Shown: positions 47,952 through 58,464 of the stretch, one piece after another
Layout: the number at the start of each line of letters is the position of its first letter
How positions within the stretch are numbered: position 1 is the first letter of the stretch
DNA from: Parahalioglobus pacificus
GTDB taxonomy: Bacteria; Pseudomonadota; Gammaproteobacteria; Pseudomonadales; Halieaceae
Reading direction: 5' to 3'
Length of the DNA: 64,000 bases
Assembly: GCF_014652275.1 (NCBI RefSeq)
Contig: NZ_BMYM01000001.1
Span: 434,001-498,000 of the forward strand
Position numbers and translations under genes: made by a program
Notes under the pieces: model-generated
The model's input: only the letters and a program-made list of their open reading frames with translations
The model's database searches: none
Told to the model about the DNA's origin: nothing

Positions 47952-48195
47952 ACCTCACTTAGGCGGTAATGACTGCGGCCCCATTTGGCGCTCGTGATTG
48001 ACGTCGTCCGATTATGCTGGGGATATGATTAACAAAAGCTTCTTTTGTGTTGTCCTTTGCGTCGCAGGGACGGCGCTCTGCCGTAGGGATGCGGCTCTTA
48101 ACTCTCGTACTGCCCATAAGCGCCCTTTTTTCTGACACCCTCCCAACTCCCTGATAGCCCGGATGGGCGATGATTCGCCCGCCAGTATCGCTGGA

Positions 48196-49647
48196 TCACA
48201 AGCCCAACAAACGCAAGCCCCTCAGTTGCTCGGGCAGCTGCTCTTTTACAATTATCGGTGCGCTGACCTGTTGGCTGGGTAGCTCCTGCCAATTCAGAAT
48301 ATTGTTGTAGTGCCTGATGTTCTGCACATAGGTCACTGCCTCCTGCCCGCGGGCATAGCCGTAACGTGTGTCCAGATAGTGTGGGCTTTTCTGCAGTAGC
48401 GGCAGGTAGTTCATCACGTCTTGCCAAAGGTGTGGATCGTCGCCACCGCGTTCGGTCAGTACTCGAGCATCCTCCAGGTGGCCGCGGCCGATGTTGTAGG
48501 CCGCCAACGCGAAGTAGGTGCGATCGGGCTCGTAGATATCGTCGGGCAGTCGCCGCTTGATGGTCTTGAGGTACCGCGCGCCACCGCGCAGGCTTTGCAG
48601 CGGGTCTGTTCTATCGGCCACGCCCAGTTCCCTGGCAGTGGGCAGAGTGAGCATCATCATTCCCTCCACGCCGGTGGGTGATTGCGCCGAGGGGTCCCAG
48701 TGAGATTCCTGATAGGCGATAGCGGCGAGAAGCTGCCAATCCAGTTGGTATTCTGCGGCAACCTGGCGAATCATGCCCTCGTACTCCGGCAGGGTGCGAC
48801 GCATATTCAGTGTGAAGGTGTGTGAACCAATACGGTTCATGCTATCGGAATGGCCGAAGTGCTGATCTTCCAGCAGCGCCAGCTCACCGGAGTCGCCCAG
48901 TCGCTGGAATTCCGCGTTGATTGCCCGAGCAAGCGGTTCACTGCCCTTGCCTCCTGCGAGATACCACACCACTTGCTGTTCGTCGCCAAGATCAAAGCCT
49001 ACCTTCAAGCGAGGGTATAAACTTTGTTGCGCCCTGAACTCATTTGAATCGAGCAGGGCAGCATCCGCCTCATCGTCATCCAGCAGCTCCAATAAGGCCA
49101 TGGAGTCCGCGCCCTCGACTTCGCGCCATGTCAGTTCGGGATAGCCGCCAGCGCGCAAAGCCGCTAGTGCATCGCTGTGGCTGCTGCCAGCGAGCGACAC
49201 GACACGCATATTGGTCAAGTCCTGCAGCCGTCGGGGCCGTTTCTTGCCGGCTTTGTAGATGACCTGTGGCATCAGGGTGGCGTAGGCGTCGGTGTGGGCA
49301 AAGCGGTCTCCGCGCGCAGCAGTGAGTGTGAGCCCGGCGGCGGCCAGATCCGCTTCGTTGCGCTCCAGTGCTGCAAACAGTTCTGCTAATGAGTGTGCTT
49401 GCACGACCCGCAAGTCCACCTTCAGCGCGGCGGCAACCTTGGCTGCGAGATCGTATTCAAAGCCAGCCGGTCCGCGCTTGTTCTGGTAGTAGGTGGTTGG
49501 GCTGTTGCGCGTCACGATGACGAGCTCGCCGCTGGCCTCAATCGCCGACAAGCGGTCGGTTTCCGAACAACCGATCACCGACGCTAACAGCACTAGGGCT
49601 GCTGCAGAGCGTACCAGGTGCCGCATGGCTGTAGACAGAGCACTCAT
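48196..49647 (-). CDS. mltF: Membrane-bound lytic murein transglycosylase F
   Basis: A 483-residue lipoprotein with lipobox ASVIGC (Cys27). A periplasmic amino-acid-binding-like (SBP type 3) domain (about 35-265) precedes a lytic transglycosylase SLT domain (about 300-430), with catalytic Glu in AIAYQESHWDPSAQSPTGVEGMMML and AAYNIGRGHLEDA. It cleaves peptidoglycan to 1,6-anhydromuropeptides at the outer membrane. It is divergent from purL, as in other gammaproteobacteria. Confidence 0.96.
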   Translation of the reverse strand: MSALSTAMRHLVRSAAALVLLASVIGCSETDRLSAIEASGELVIVTRNSPTTYYQNKRGPAGFEYDLAAKVAAALKVDLRVVQAHSLAELFAALERNEADLAAAGLTLTAARGDRFAHTDAYATLMPQVIYKAGKKRPRRLQDLTNMRVVSLAGSSHSDALAALRAGGYPELTWREVEGADSMALLELLDDDEADAALLDSNEFRAQQSLYPRLKVGFDLGDEQQVVWYLAGGKGSEPLARAINAEFQRLGDSGELALLEDQHFGHSDSMNRIGSHTFTLNMRRTLPEYEGMIRQVAAEYQLDWQLLAAIAYQESHWDPSAQSPTGVEGMMMLTLPTARELGVADRTDPLQSLRGGARYLKTIKRRLPDDIYEPDRTYFALAAYNIGRGHLEDARVLTERGGDDPHLWQDVMNYLPLLQKSPHYLDTRYGYARGQEAVTYVQNIRHYNNILNWQELPSQQVSAPIIVKEQLPEQLRGLRLLGL

Positions 49648-49788
49648 AGGTTCAGTCTAGAGCGAAAACAGGCAACGGGGAGTCTCATAATTACCGTGGT
49701 AATTGATGGTGCTTTCGGTTAACGCGGAGGCTGGCAATCGGTACAATACGCGCCTTTCCAATGCCCCCAGATCGGAGCTCAGCTGCGC

Positions 49789-52700
49789 ATGCTCATCCTC
49801 CCCGGATCACCGGCCCTCTCTGCGTTCAGACTTGAAAAACTGGCCACCAAACTGTCGGCTGTCGATGATGGTATTCGGGTGCTGCGCACCCAGTACGTTC
49901 ATTTTGCGAACGCGGGCACCGAGGTATCTGACAGCGACAAACAAGTCCTTGAGAGTTTGCTGAGCTACGGCCCGGTGTCACAGGATAAGGGTGGCGATAC
50001 TGAGGCTACTGGTACGCTGTACCTAGTTGTGCCGCGCCCCGGCACAATCTCGCCCTGGTCCAGCAAGGCAACAGACATCGCCCACAACTGCGGTGTGACG
50101 GCGGTGCAACGCCTGGAGCGCGGCGTGGCTTATTATCTCGAGCTGCCCGATCGCCTGAATACCGAACAGCGTCAGGCAGTTTCTGGTTTAGTCCACGATC
50201 GCATGACAGAAACCGTGCTCACCGAGCTGTCGCAGGCACAGTGCCTGTTCGCGACAGCCGAGCCGGCGGCGATGACACAGGTGGATATTCTCGGCGGTGG
50301 TCGTGATGCGCTGGTAACGGCGAACAGCCAGCTCGGGCTGGCCCTTGCCGACGATGAAATCGACTATCTGGTCAGCAGCTTTCAGGGACTGGGCCGCAAC
50401 CCCAACGATGTCGAGCTGATGATGTTTGCCCAGGCTAACTCAGAGCATTGCCGACACAAGATTTTCAATGCCAGCTGGACCATAGACGGCGAAGATCAGC
50501 CGCGCTCCTTGTTCAGCATGATCCGCAATACCCATGAGCTCGGTGGCGAGGGTGTCCTGTCGGCCTATGCCGATAATGCTGCTGTGGTCGAGGGACACCA
50601 TGCGGGCCGCTTCTACCCTGATCCGGACACGGCCGAGTATGTGTTCTCACAGGAACCCATTCATTTGCTGATGAAGGTTGAGACCCACAACCATCCCACG
50701 GCGATAGCGCCTTACCCCGGCGCCGGTACTGGCTCTGGTGGGGAGATTCGTGACGAGGGCGCGGTGGGCCGGGGCTCCAAACCCAAAGTGGGACTCACCG
50801 GATTCTCGGTATCCAATCTCAATATCCCGGGAATGAAACAGCCATGGGAGGGAGACTACGGCAAGCCAGAGCGCATTGTTTCTGCTCTGGACATCATGAT
50901 TGAAGGCCCAATCGGTGGCGCTGCCTTTAACAATGAGTTTGGTCGACCGAATCTCTGCGGTTACTTCCGCAGCTTCGAGCTGGAGGCGCCTGGCGCAAAC
51001 GGCGAGCTGGAGATGCGTGGTTATCACAAACCCATCATGATCGCGGGCGGCTACGGCAATATCCGTGAAGAGCATGTCGAAAAAGGCCGCTTTGGCGAGG
51101 GTGCGCACCTGATTGTTCTTGGCGGCCCTGCCATGTTGATTGGCCTGGGTGGTGGCGCAGCCTCGAGTATGGATAGCGGCGCCAGCCATGAGGATCTCGA
51201 CTTTGCTTCCGTGCAGCGCCAAAACCCTGAGATGGAGCGTCGCTGCCAGGAAGTGATCGACCGCTGTTGGCAGCTGGGCGACGAAAATCCGATCGCCTTT
51301 ATTCATGATGTGGGTGCTGGTGGCCTGTCCAACGCATTGCCAGAGCTGGTTAAAGACGGCGGTTGTGGCGGGGCTTTTGAGCTGCGCAAGGTGCCTAACG
51401 ATGAACCTGGCATGTCGCCACTGGAGATTTGGTGCAACGAATCACAGGAACGCTATGTGATGGCTGTGCACCCTGAGAATCTGGCGCGATTCGAGGCGAT
51501 CTGTGCCCGTGAGCGATGCCCGTACGCGGTAGTGGGGCAGGCAAGGGATGAGAAACACCTCACCGTCACGGATGCCACCTTTAACGATGCGCCCGTGGAT
51601 CTGCCCATGTCTGTGCTATTTGGCAAGCCGCCGAAGATGCACCGGGATGCCGAGCGGGCGAAGATTGATGCGCCGGCTTTTTCGGCTATCCCCTCAGCGG
51701 CGGATGCGCTGGAGCGTGTGCTGCAGTTACCCTCTGTGGCCAGCAAATCGTTCCTGATTACTATTGGCGACCGCACCGTTACCGGCATGGTGGCCCGCGA
51801 TCAGATGGTTGGACCCTGGCAGGTCCCGGTCGCAGACTGCGCAGTTACCACCGTGTCCTACGACAGCCACGCCGGTGAGGCGATGGCCATGGGTGAGCGT
51901 ACGCCATTGGCCTTGCTGGATGGGCCTGCATCGGGACGTATGGCGGTGGCAGAAGCCGTTACCAATATTGCTGCTGCGCCCATTGCACAGCTGTCGGATA
52001 TACGCCTATCAGCAAACTGGATGTGCGCCGCCGGATACGGCAGCGAGGACGCCACACTGTTTGACACCGTTCATGCTGTGGGCATGGACTTTTGCCCTGC
52101 GCTGGGAATCACCATTCCAGTGGGTAAGGACTCCATGTCTATGCGCACAACTTGGTCGCAAGGAGATGATGAGCGCGCAGTAACCGCGCCCGTGTCCCTG
52201 ATTGTGTCCGCCTTCGCGCCCGTTACCGATGCCCGTGGCACGCTCACGCCACAGGTGCAGACGGTGGTAGAGCATGAGTTGTTCCTTATGGATATTTCAG
52301 GCGGCGCCGGCCGTTTGGGTGGCTCTGCGCTTGCGCAGGTTTACGCAGAGCTTGGCGATACGCCGCCCGACGTGGAAGACCCCCAGCGTTTGCAGGCCCT
52401 GTTTAACTTGGTGCAGGACGCAAACGCCCAGCAGGAATTGACGGCTTACCACGATAGATCCGACGGTGGACTGGCGGCGACACTGCTCGAGATGGCGTTT
52501 GCGGGGCGCTGCGGTCTGGCGATCGATTTGGCCACAGTGCCGGGTCAAAGCCTGCAAAAGCTTTTTGCGGAAGAGGTCGGCATTGTTGTGCAGGTGCCTG
52601 CGGAGAAGGTCGCATCCTTCAAGAGTCGCACGGCGACCCATGGACTGACTGACGCGCTGTACCCCTTGGGGCAGGCAATCGCTGGCGACCAGGTGTTTGT

Positions 52701-53688
52701 CACAGACGGTGATGCTGTGCTTATTCAAGACTCGCGAGCGCGTCTGCAAACGCTGTGGTCGGGCACCAGTCATGCTATTCAGTCTCTCAGGGATAACCCT
52801 GACTGTGCTGACGAAGAGCTGGCGCGGGTAACCGCGGAGGACGTCGGTCTTACGGTATCGCTGAGCTTTGACCCCGCAAAGGATATCTGTGCCCCGATGA
52901 TAGCGACGGACGTGCGACCGCGTATCGCAGTCCTGCGAGAGCAAGGCGTCAATGGCCATGTCGAGATGGCGGCGGCGTTTCACCGGGCTGGGTTCACTCC
53001 AGTGGATGTCCACATGAGCGATGTGCTCAGTGGTAAGCTCTCGCTCGATGACTTTAAAGGACTGGTGGCATGTGGCGGCTTCTCCTATGGCGACGTGCTC
53101 GGGGCCGGAGAAGGCTGGGCCAAGAGCATTCGCTTCAATGATAGTGTGCGAGACAGCTTCGCCAGGTTTTTCCAGCGCAGCGATACCTTCACCCTCGGTG
53201 TCTGCAACGGTTGCCAGATGGTATCGACCCTGAAGGATCTAATTCCGGGAGCCGATCACTGGCCGCGCTTTGTGCGCAACCGCTCGGAACAGTTTGAGGC
53301 GCGCTTCTCGCTGGTAAAAGTCGAGGAGAGCCCCTCGATCCTGCTGGCGGGCATGGCCGGGTCTCATCTGCCTATAGCCGTGGCGCACGGTGAGGGCCGG
53401 GCCGAGTTCGCCAGCGATGAGGCGCTTGCAGCCTGCGAGGCCAGTGGGACAGTAGGCCTGCGTTACGTTGAGCACGACCTGTCGGTGGCGGCAGCCTATC
53501 CGGCCAATCCTAACGGATCGCCTGCGGGCATTACCGGTCTGAGCAGCCTTGACGGGCGCGCCACCATCATGATGCCGCACCCGGAGCGTGTGTTCCGTAC
53601 GGTTCAGAACTCCTGGGCGCCGGCAGAATGGGGCGAGGATGCCGGTTGGATGCGCTTATTCCGTAACGCACGCCACTGGTTGGGTTGA
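49789..53688 (+). CDS. purL: Phosphoribosylformylglycinamidine synthase
   Basis: The large single-chain form (1299 residues) converts FGAR and glutamine to FGAM in purine synthesis. It has an N-terminal PurS-like domain (1-150) and two AIR-synthase-like halves ([40 protein letters not shown], and SLKMRTTW-like SMRTTWSQ). A C-terminal glutamine amidotransferase domain has the catalytic Cys in [11 protein letters not shown] and His in [15 protein letters not shown] at 49742-49747 may be its -10. It is a single gene facing away from mltF. Confidence 0.98.
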   Translation: MLILPGSPALSAFRLEKLATKLSAVDDGIRVLRTQYVHFANAGTEVSDSDKQVLESLLSYGPVSQDKGGDTEATGTLYLVVPRPGTISPWSSKATDIAHNCGVTAVQRLERGVAYYLELPDRLNTEQRQAVSGLVHDRMTETVLTELSQAQCLFATAEPAAMTQVDILGGGRDALVTANSQLGLALADDEIDYLVSSFQGLGRNPNDVELMMFAQANSEHCRHKIFNASWTIDGEDQPRSLFSMIRNTHELGGEGVLSAYADNAAVVEGHHAGRFYPDPDTAEYVFSQEPIHLLMKVETHNHPTAIAPYPGAGTGSGGEIRDEGAVGRGSKPKVGLTGFSVSNLNIPGMKQPWEGDYGKPERIVSALDIMIEGPIGGAAFNNEFGRPNLCGYFRSFELEAPGANGELEMRGYHKPIMIAGGYGNIREEHVEKGRFGEGAHLIVLGGPAMLIGLGGGAASSMDSGASHEDLDFASVQRQNPEMERRCQEVIDRCWQLGDENPIAFIHDVGAGGLSNALPELVKDGGCGGAFELRKVPNDEPGMSPLEIWCNESQERYVMAVHPENLARFEAICARERCPYAVVGQARDEKHLTVTDATFNDAPVDLPMSVLFGKPPKMHRDAERAKIDAPAFSAIPSAADALERVLQLPSVASKSFLITIGDRTVTGMVARDQMVGPWQVPVADCAVTTVSYDSHAGEAMAMGERTPLALLDGPASGRMAVAEAVTNIAAAPIAQLSDIRLSANWMCAAGYGSEDATLFDTVHAVGMDFCPALGITIPVGKDSMSMRTTWSQGDDERAVTAPVSLIVSAFAPVTDARGTLTPQVQTVVEHELFLMDISGGAGRLGGSALAQVYAELGDTPPDVEDPQRLQALFNLVQDANAQQELTAYHDRSDGGLAATLLEMAFAGRCGLAIDLATVPGQSLQKLFAEEVGIVVQVPAEKVASFKSRTATHGLTDALYPLGQAIAGDQVFVTDGDAVLIQDSRARLQTLWSGTSHAIQSLRDNPDCADEELARVTAEDVGLTVSLSFDPAKDICAPMIATDVRPRIAVLREQGVNGHVEMAAAFHRAGFTPVDVHMSDVLSGKLSLDDFKGLVACGGFSYGDVLGAGEGWAKSIRFNDSVRDSFARFFQRSDTFTLGVCNGCQMVSTLKDLIPGADHWPRFVRNRSEQFEARFSLVKVEESPSILLAGMAGSHLPIAVAHGEGRAEFASDEALAACEASGTVGLRYVEHDLSVAAAYPANPNGSPAGITGLSSLDGRATIMMPHPERVFRTVQNSWAPAEWGEDAGWMRLFRNARHWLG

Positions 53689-53711
53689 ATTCCCGCACAC
53701 CGCCCCCATGC

Positions 53712-53739
53712 TTGAGGGCTAACGGGGTTAATTTATAAT
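53712..53739 (+). promoter_or_regulatory. Sigma-70 promoter for secDF
   Basis: TTGAGG, 16 bp, then TATAAT. It starts transcription about 46 bases before the secD ATG at 53791. Confidence 0.6.
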
Positions 53740-53790
53740 GACGCACTTTTTTGCGCAGGTACCCATCACTGCGCCCGCAAGAGCACGCTT

Positions 53791-55686
53791 ATGTTGAATC
53801 GTTATCCGCTGTGGAAGTACCTGCTGGTTATTGTTGTGGTACTGGTAGGTTTCTTCTACGCAGCACCCAATCTGTACGCGCCAGATCCGGCACTGCAAAT
53901 TACCGGAGAAAGCAGCGCCCAAGTCATTGATCAGCGTACTGTGGAACGCGCACTGAATGCCCTGGACGAAGCGGGCATTGAACATTTTGGCGAAGAGATC
54001 GCACCGGATGGCCGCAATGCCCTGGTGCGTTTGCGCGATCGTGACGTGCAGTTACGCGCGCAAGCGCTTGCCTCACGTGCCCTGGGCGATGGTTTCATCA
54101 TCGCCCTCAATCTCGCTCCAACAACGCCGGACTGGTTGAGCAATATGGGCGCCCAACCAATGAAACTGGGCCTTGACCTCAGTGGCGGTGTGCACTTCAA
54201 GCTCGAAGTAGATACCCAGGCCGCTGTAGAGCGGCGCATGGAGTACTACGAGAACGCCATCAAGCGCGCCCTGCGGGAGGAGCGTATTCGCGGCTTTGTT
54301 GCCATTGATGATGGCAATCGCGTGGTGGCGCGTTTTCGCGATGAAGAGTTGCGCGAGCGCGCTCGGCGCATAGTCTCTGATAACCATCCTGAGCTAGCGC
54401 TCGACCGGGTTGAGGAGGGCGACAGCTGGAATCTTTATGCTGCGATGACCGAGCAAACGCTCAACGAGATCATCGATTATTCTGTTAACCAGAACATCAC
54501 TACCCTCCGTAATCGAGTCAATGAACTGGGTGTCTCTGAGCCGTTGGTACAAAAGCAGGGCCGAAACCGTATTGTGGTAGAGCTGCCAGGCATTCAGGAC
54601 ACCGCCGAGGCAAAACGTATTCTCGGCAAGGTGGCTAATCTGGAGTTCCGACTGGTCGCCAATCTGGATGCACCCGCATCGGAGAAGCAGCGCTTTGAGT
54701 ACCGCTCGGAAGACCGCGCCGGTATGTCAGAGTGGCTGGAGCGTGACCTGATCATTACTGGCGAACACGTCTCCAATGCTCAGGCCAGTTTCGACCAGAA
54801 TGGCCAGCCCAATGTGCAGATCAGCCTGGACGGTGAGGGCGGCACGCTGATGTCCCGAGCCACCCGCAATAATGTGAAGCGTCGCATGGGCGTACTGTTT
54901 ATCGAGCGCAAGTACCGCACGCGTTACGAAATGCAGGAAGACGGTACCGAAGTGGCGGTCAAGATTCCCTTTGACGAGAAGAAACTTCTGACCGCGCCAG
55001 TGATCCAGCAGGCCTTGGGCGCACAGTTCCAGATCACTGGGCTGGACAGCCCCATGGAAGCCTCTGAGCTGGCGCTGATGCTGCGGGCAGGTGCACTGGC
55101 AGCGCCCATCTCGTTTGTGGAAGAGCGCACGGTGGGTCCCTCACTGGGTGCGGAAAATATTCGTTTGGGCGTGAAGTCAGTGCAGATGGGCCTCGCGCTG
55201 GTTGTGGTCTTCATGGTCTTGTACTACCGCGTGTTTGGTATTGCCGCGGTGATTGCGCTCAGCTGTAACCTGGTGCTTTTGGTGGCCTTTATGTCATTGA
55301 TTGGCGCCACGCTGACCTTGCCGGGTATTGCGGGTATCGTGCTGACGGTGGGTATGGCGGTGGACGCCAACGTGCTCATATTCTCCCGAATACGCGAGGA
55401 GTTACGAAATGGGCTATCGCCGCAAATGGCGATTCACGCGGGTTATGAGCGCGCCGTGGCTACCATCCTTGATGCCAATCTCACGACCCTGATCGTAGCC
55501 ATCATTCTGTACGCAGTGGGCACCGGGCCTATCAAGGGCTTCGCGGTGACCCTGTCCGTCGGGATTCTGACGTCGATGTTCACGGCCATCATGGGCACCC
55601 GTGCGTTGACCAATTTGTTCTACGGCGGTCGTCGTGTGGAGTCTCTGGCCATTGGTAAAGACGTGGTGGGAGGAGCATCCGCATGA
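53791..55686 (+). CDS. secD: Protein translocase subunit SecD
   Basis: SecD and SecF assist SecYEG-driven export using the proton-motive force. The 631-residue protein has TM1 (about 8-25), a large periplasmic P1 region (DLSGGVHFKLEVD, then GRNRIVVELPGIQDTAEAK) and five C-terminal TMs with LGAENIRLGVKS, GMAVDANVLIFSRIREE and TLIVAIILYAVGTGPIKGFAVTL. It starts a two-gene operon with no yajC upstream, and the tgt gene, usual neighbour, is about 48 kb away. Its stop overlaps secF (ATGA). Confidence 0.98.
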   Translation: MLNRYPLWKYLLVIVVVLVGFFYAAPNLYAPDPALQITGESSAQVIDQRTVERALNALDEAGIEHFGEEIAPDGRNALVRLRDRDVQLRAQALASRALGDGFIIALNLAPTTPDWLSNMGAQPMKLGLDLSGGVHFKLEVDTQAAVERRMEYYENAIKRALREERIRGFVAIDDGNRVVARFRDEELRERARRIVSDNHPELALDRVEEGDSWNLYAAMTEQTLNEIIDYSVNQNITTLRNRVNELGVSEPLVQKQGRNRIVVELPGIQDTAEAKRILGKVANLEFRLVANLDAPASEKQRFEYRSEDRAGMSEWLERDLIITGEHVSNAQASFDQNGQPNVQISLDGEGGTLMSRATRNNVKRRMGVLFIERKYRTRYEMQEDGTEVAVKIPFDEKKLLTAPVIQQALGAQFQITGLDSPMEASELALMLRAGALAAPISFVEERTVGPSLGAENIRLGVKSVQMGLALVVVFMVLYYRVFGIAAVIALSCNLVLLVAFMSLIGATLTLPGIAGIVLTVGMAVDANVLIFSRIREELRNGLSPQMAIHAGYERAVATILDANLTTLIVAIILYAVGTGPIKGFAVTLSVGILTSMFTAIMGTRALTNLFYGGRRVESLAIGKDVVGGASA

Positions 55687-56597
55687 AGGTGATCAATTTC
55701 ATGGGCCAGCGCAAACTGGCCATCCTGTTCTCCCTGGTCCTGCTAACGGTGGCCGGTGCTTCATTGGCTATCAATCAGTTGAAATGGGGTCTTGATTTCA
55801 CCGGCGGCACTCTGGTGGAAGTGCACTACAGCGAAACCGCAGATCTCAATGGCATACGCGAGACCATGGATGGTGGCGGCTACGCTGGCGCTGTTGTAGT
55901 GAGTTTTGGAACTGACCGCGATGTACTGATTCGGTTACCTGAGGGCTACTCTGACTCCGAAGGTGCTGCCATTCTGGCATTGCTGCAGGACAGCTTTGCC
56001 GGCGATGTTGAGCTGAGGCGGATTGAGTTTGTAGGCCCACAGGTGGGCGATGAACTGCGAGAGCAGGGTGGTTTGGCCATGCTGCTCGCGCTGGGGCTGG
56101 TGATGTTGTATATCGCGTTCCGCTTCCAGTTTAAGTTTGCCGTTGGCGCCGTTGTTGCTCTGGTGCATGACGTTGTGATCACTCTGGGCTTTTTCTCGGT
56201 AATGGGTATGGAGTTTGACCTCACCGTACTTGCGGCCCTGTTGGCGGTGATCGGATACTCCCTGAACGACACCATCGTGGTATCGGATCGCATCCGCGAG
56301 AACTTCCGTAAGATCCGCAAGGCTGACCCGGTTGAGGTGATCAATATCTCACTGACAGAGACACTGGGCCGTACCTTGGTAACCTCATTAACAACCTTGC
56401 TGGTACTGATCGCGCTTGCGCTGTTTGGCGGCGAAATGATTAACGGGTTTGCGATTGCTCTGATTGTTGGCGTTGCTATAGGTACTTACTCTTCCATCTA
56501 TGTCGCTGCTAACGCTCTGCTGATTATGGGTGTGAGTAAAGAAGACCTGATGATCCCCGTTAAAGAAGGGGCAGAACAGGAAGACCTTATGCCCTAG
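55683..56597 (+). CDS. secF: Protein translocase subunit SecF
   Basis: The 304-residue partner of SecD has TM1 (about 13-32), the periplasmic segment beginning LKWGLDFTGGTLVEVHY, and five TMs with IGYSLNDTIVVSDRIRENFRK and the TLLVLIALALFGGEMINGFA region. A four-base overlap with secD implies coupled translation. It is followed by a strong terminator. Confidence 0.98.
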   Translation: MKVINFMGQRKLAILFSLVLLTVAGASLAINQLKWGLDFTGGTLVEVHYSETADLNGIRETMDGGGYAGAVVVSFGTDRDVLIRLPEGYSDSEGAAILALLQDSFAGDVELRRIEFVGPQVGDELREQGGLAMLLALGLVMLYIAFRFQFKFAVGAVVALVHDVVITLGFFSVMGMEFDLTVLAALLAVIGYSLNDTIVVSDRIRENFRKIRKADPVEVINISLTETLGRTLVTSLTTLLVLIALALFGGEMINGFAIALIVGVAIGTYSSIYVAANALLIMGVSKEDLMIPVKEGAEQEDLMP

Positions 56598-56622
56598 GCA
56601 GTATCCCTTGCGATGGTGATGT

Positions 56623-56653
56623 AAAAAAAGGCGGCCCGAGGGCCGCCTTTTTT
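56623..56653 (+). terminator. Rho-independent terminator after secF
   Basis: The 7-bp GC stem GGCGGCC/GGCCGCC with loop CGAG is flanked by A and T runs that extend the stem. It is symmetric enough to work in both directions. Confidence 0.92.
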
Positions 56654-56730
56654 ATGTGAAAACCATTCAGCCTGCGCTTTACGGCAGCGCCATAGCCACG
56701 TCCTAACGATTTCATAAACACCGTTTAGAA

Positions 56731-56807
56731 ACGTCACAGCAGTGTCATACCCGCGTCAAAAAAACGTCACCGAGCTGAAACGGGTTGGTAAGAGAAACGT
56801 CATTTCC
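56731..56807 (+). promoter_or_regulatory. 11-bp-phased GTCA repeats (Pho-box-like array)
   Basis: The hexamers ACGTCA (56731), GTGTCA (56742), GCGTCA (56753) and ACGTCA (56764) are spaced exactly 11 bp apart. A fifth, ACGTCA at 56797, is 33 bp on, in the same phase. Eleven-bp direct repeats with a GTCA core are the layout of PhoB-family binding sites. The array lies 48-124 bases before the start of the exported repeat protein. Confidence 0.65.
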
Positions 56808-56854
56808 AATCACTAGCATGTAGGTCTTAGTCCACACACTAGGAAATGGGATTC

Positions 56855-58318
56855 ATGAAGAAGCACATCAATTTGGGTAAGCGTGGTTTGGCGACTGGCG
56901 TTATGGCTGCAGGTCTGTTGCTGGTATCCGGTGTTAGCCAGGCGATGCCGGTTGTCGTCAGCAACGGTCTCAATGACGGCGAGGGCTCTTTCCGTGCCGC
57001 CCTGGAAAGCGGCGCCCGGGAAATCGTGGTCGCCACCAGCGATGAAATTATGATTACGGAAACATTGGTGTATGAAGGTGAGCGGCCGATCGCCATCTAC
57101 GGCGCCGGCCAGACCGTTAAGGCCATGGATGACTTCACGCTGCTGGAGGTTAGTAACGGGGCTAGTCTTACGGTTGTGGGTTTGACGTTCGAGGGCCCCG
57201 GCGGCTTCGATATCAATAGTCAGTCAACCGCGGAGAGCCCAGGAAAGGGCATTTTTGTCGATGTCCGGGACGATCAGACGGGCAGGGTGCAACTGACGCT
57301 GCGCAACGTCACTGTGCGCGGTGTGGCCAATCACGGTGTGCACGTGTCCGATTGTAATCTGGCTGACGACTGCGGTAGCGGCGGCGGTGGTGCCGGCGAG
57401 GGTTCTGCTGCGGCGATCGGTGTGGAGTTTACCAACGTCATTATCGATGACGTAGGCAACGGGAAGTTCGACGCCGACGGTCTGCGTGTGGATGAACGCG
57501 GTGTGGGCAATATTCTCTTTGTCGCTGATGGCTCAACCTTTGTGGGTGTGGGTGCCGACGGTGTTGAGCTGGACGAGGGCCAGGAAGGCGAGGTGATCGC
57601 TAGAGTGACCAACTCGACGTTCGACGGGAACGGACTCTACTGTGATCCGGATCAGCTGGGCGATGAGCTTGAGACTTTCCTCGCGGGCGAGGACGATGAG
57701 GGAGAATTTGAGGAGTCTGAAGAGGTCATCGCCGATTTGCTGCCCGGGCCAGTAACGGGCTCCTCGGACGATCGCTGTTTCGAGTATGCGGTGGATACCT
57801 TTGGTTCAGGCTTTGTGGCGGCCTATGAATACGCCATTGACGTGGATGACGCTTTTGATATCGATGAGGCAGGCCCCGGATCCCTGAGAAGCCGTGTGAT
57901 TAATGTGTCCATTGTCGGAAACTTTGATGAAGGTGTGGACTTCGACGAGGAAGATGCCGGCGACATCAAACTGGTGGCTGCCAATGCGATTGCTACCGAC
58001 AACACCGACGACGGTTTCAAGTTGTCGGAAGAGGGCGAGGGCAGCGTGCAGACGGTGTTTGTTGGTGTCACAGCTGAGGACAATGGCGGTAAGGGATTTG
58101 TTTTCGAAGAAGCGGACGCGGGCAATATCAACGCGCTGGTATCCATGTCTGAGACCGATGGCAATGACGACGGCGATGTGGGTATTGAGGTCGTTCAGGA
58201 GGACGCGGGCAGTGGCCGTCTGGTGCTGAGGGATACCACGGTGAATGAGTCAGAAGTGGGGGAAGACTTCCCGGTGGCTGGCGTCGAGGCGGACGGTGTG
58301 ACGGTCTCTGAACAATGA
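56855..58318 (+). CDS. Acidic exported protein with 27-residue beta-helix-like repeats
   Basis: A 487-residue protein with a Sec signal peptide (residues 1-30, ending SGVSQA). The mature part resembles a right-handed parallel beta-helix. It has at least six exact 27-residue repeats starting at residues 207, 234, 331, 358, 385 and 412, pattern [D/A]DG-hydrophobic-x-hydrophobic-[D/S]E-x2-x-G. An irregular seventh starts at 439. A 70-residue acidic insertion with two cysteines (YCDPD, DRCFEY) interrupts repeats 2 and 3. The protein is very rich in Asp and Glu. The ATG at 56855 has AGGAA nine bases upstream; one three codons earlier is the alternative. Function is unknown; calcium binding or a surface role is conceivable. 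Confidence 0.8.
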   Translation: MKKHINLGKRGLATGVMAAGLLLVSGVSQAMPVVVSNGLNDGEGSFRAALESGAREIVVATSDEIMITETLVYEGERPIAIYGAGQTVKAMDDFTLLEVSNGASLTVVGLTFEGPGGFDINSQSTAESPGKGIFVDVRDDQTGRVQLTLRNVTVRGVANHGVHVSDCNLADDCGSGGGGAGEGSAAAIGVEFTNVIIDDVGNGKFDADGLRVDERGVGNILFVADGSTFVGVGADGVELDEGQEGEVIARVTNSTFDGNGLYCDPDQLGDELETFLAGEDDEGEFEESEEVIADLLPGPVTGSSDDRCFEYAVDTFGSGFVAAYEYAIDVDDAFDIDEAGPGSLRSRVINVSIVGNFDEGVDFDEEDAGDIKLVAANAIATDNTDDGFKLSEEGEGSVQTVFVGVTAEDNGGKGFVFEEADAGNINALVSMSETDGNDDGDVGIEVVQEDAGSGRLVLRDTTVNESEVGEDFPVAGVEADGVTVSEQ

Positions 58319-58400
58319 TGAGTGCCGGGTTGCCCAGTGCGCCCGGCTTCGTCATATCATAGCGCTGGTCGCCTGATCTTCAGACTGCAGGCGCGCAAAC

Positions 58401-58431
58401 AAAAAAAAGCCCCGCATGCGCGGGGCTTTTT
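58401..58431. terminator. Bidirectional terminator between the repeat protein and suhB
   Basis: The stem AGCCCCGC/GCGGGGCT with loop ATGC is flanked by A8 and T5, serving both convergent genes. Confidence 0.93.
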
Positions 58432-58464
58432 CATTCAACTGTCGTTCAATCGATGTGCTTACCG

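Noticed and set aside
56731-56807. The 11-bp-phased repeats as a CRISPR array
   Set aside because: The repeated core is only six bases and the units are 11 bp, far too short for repeats and spacers.
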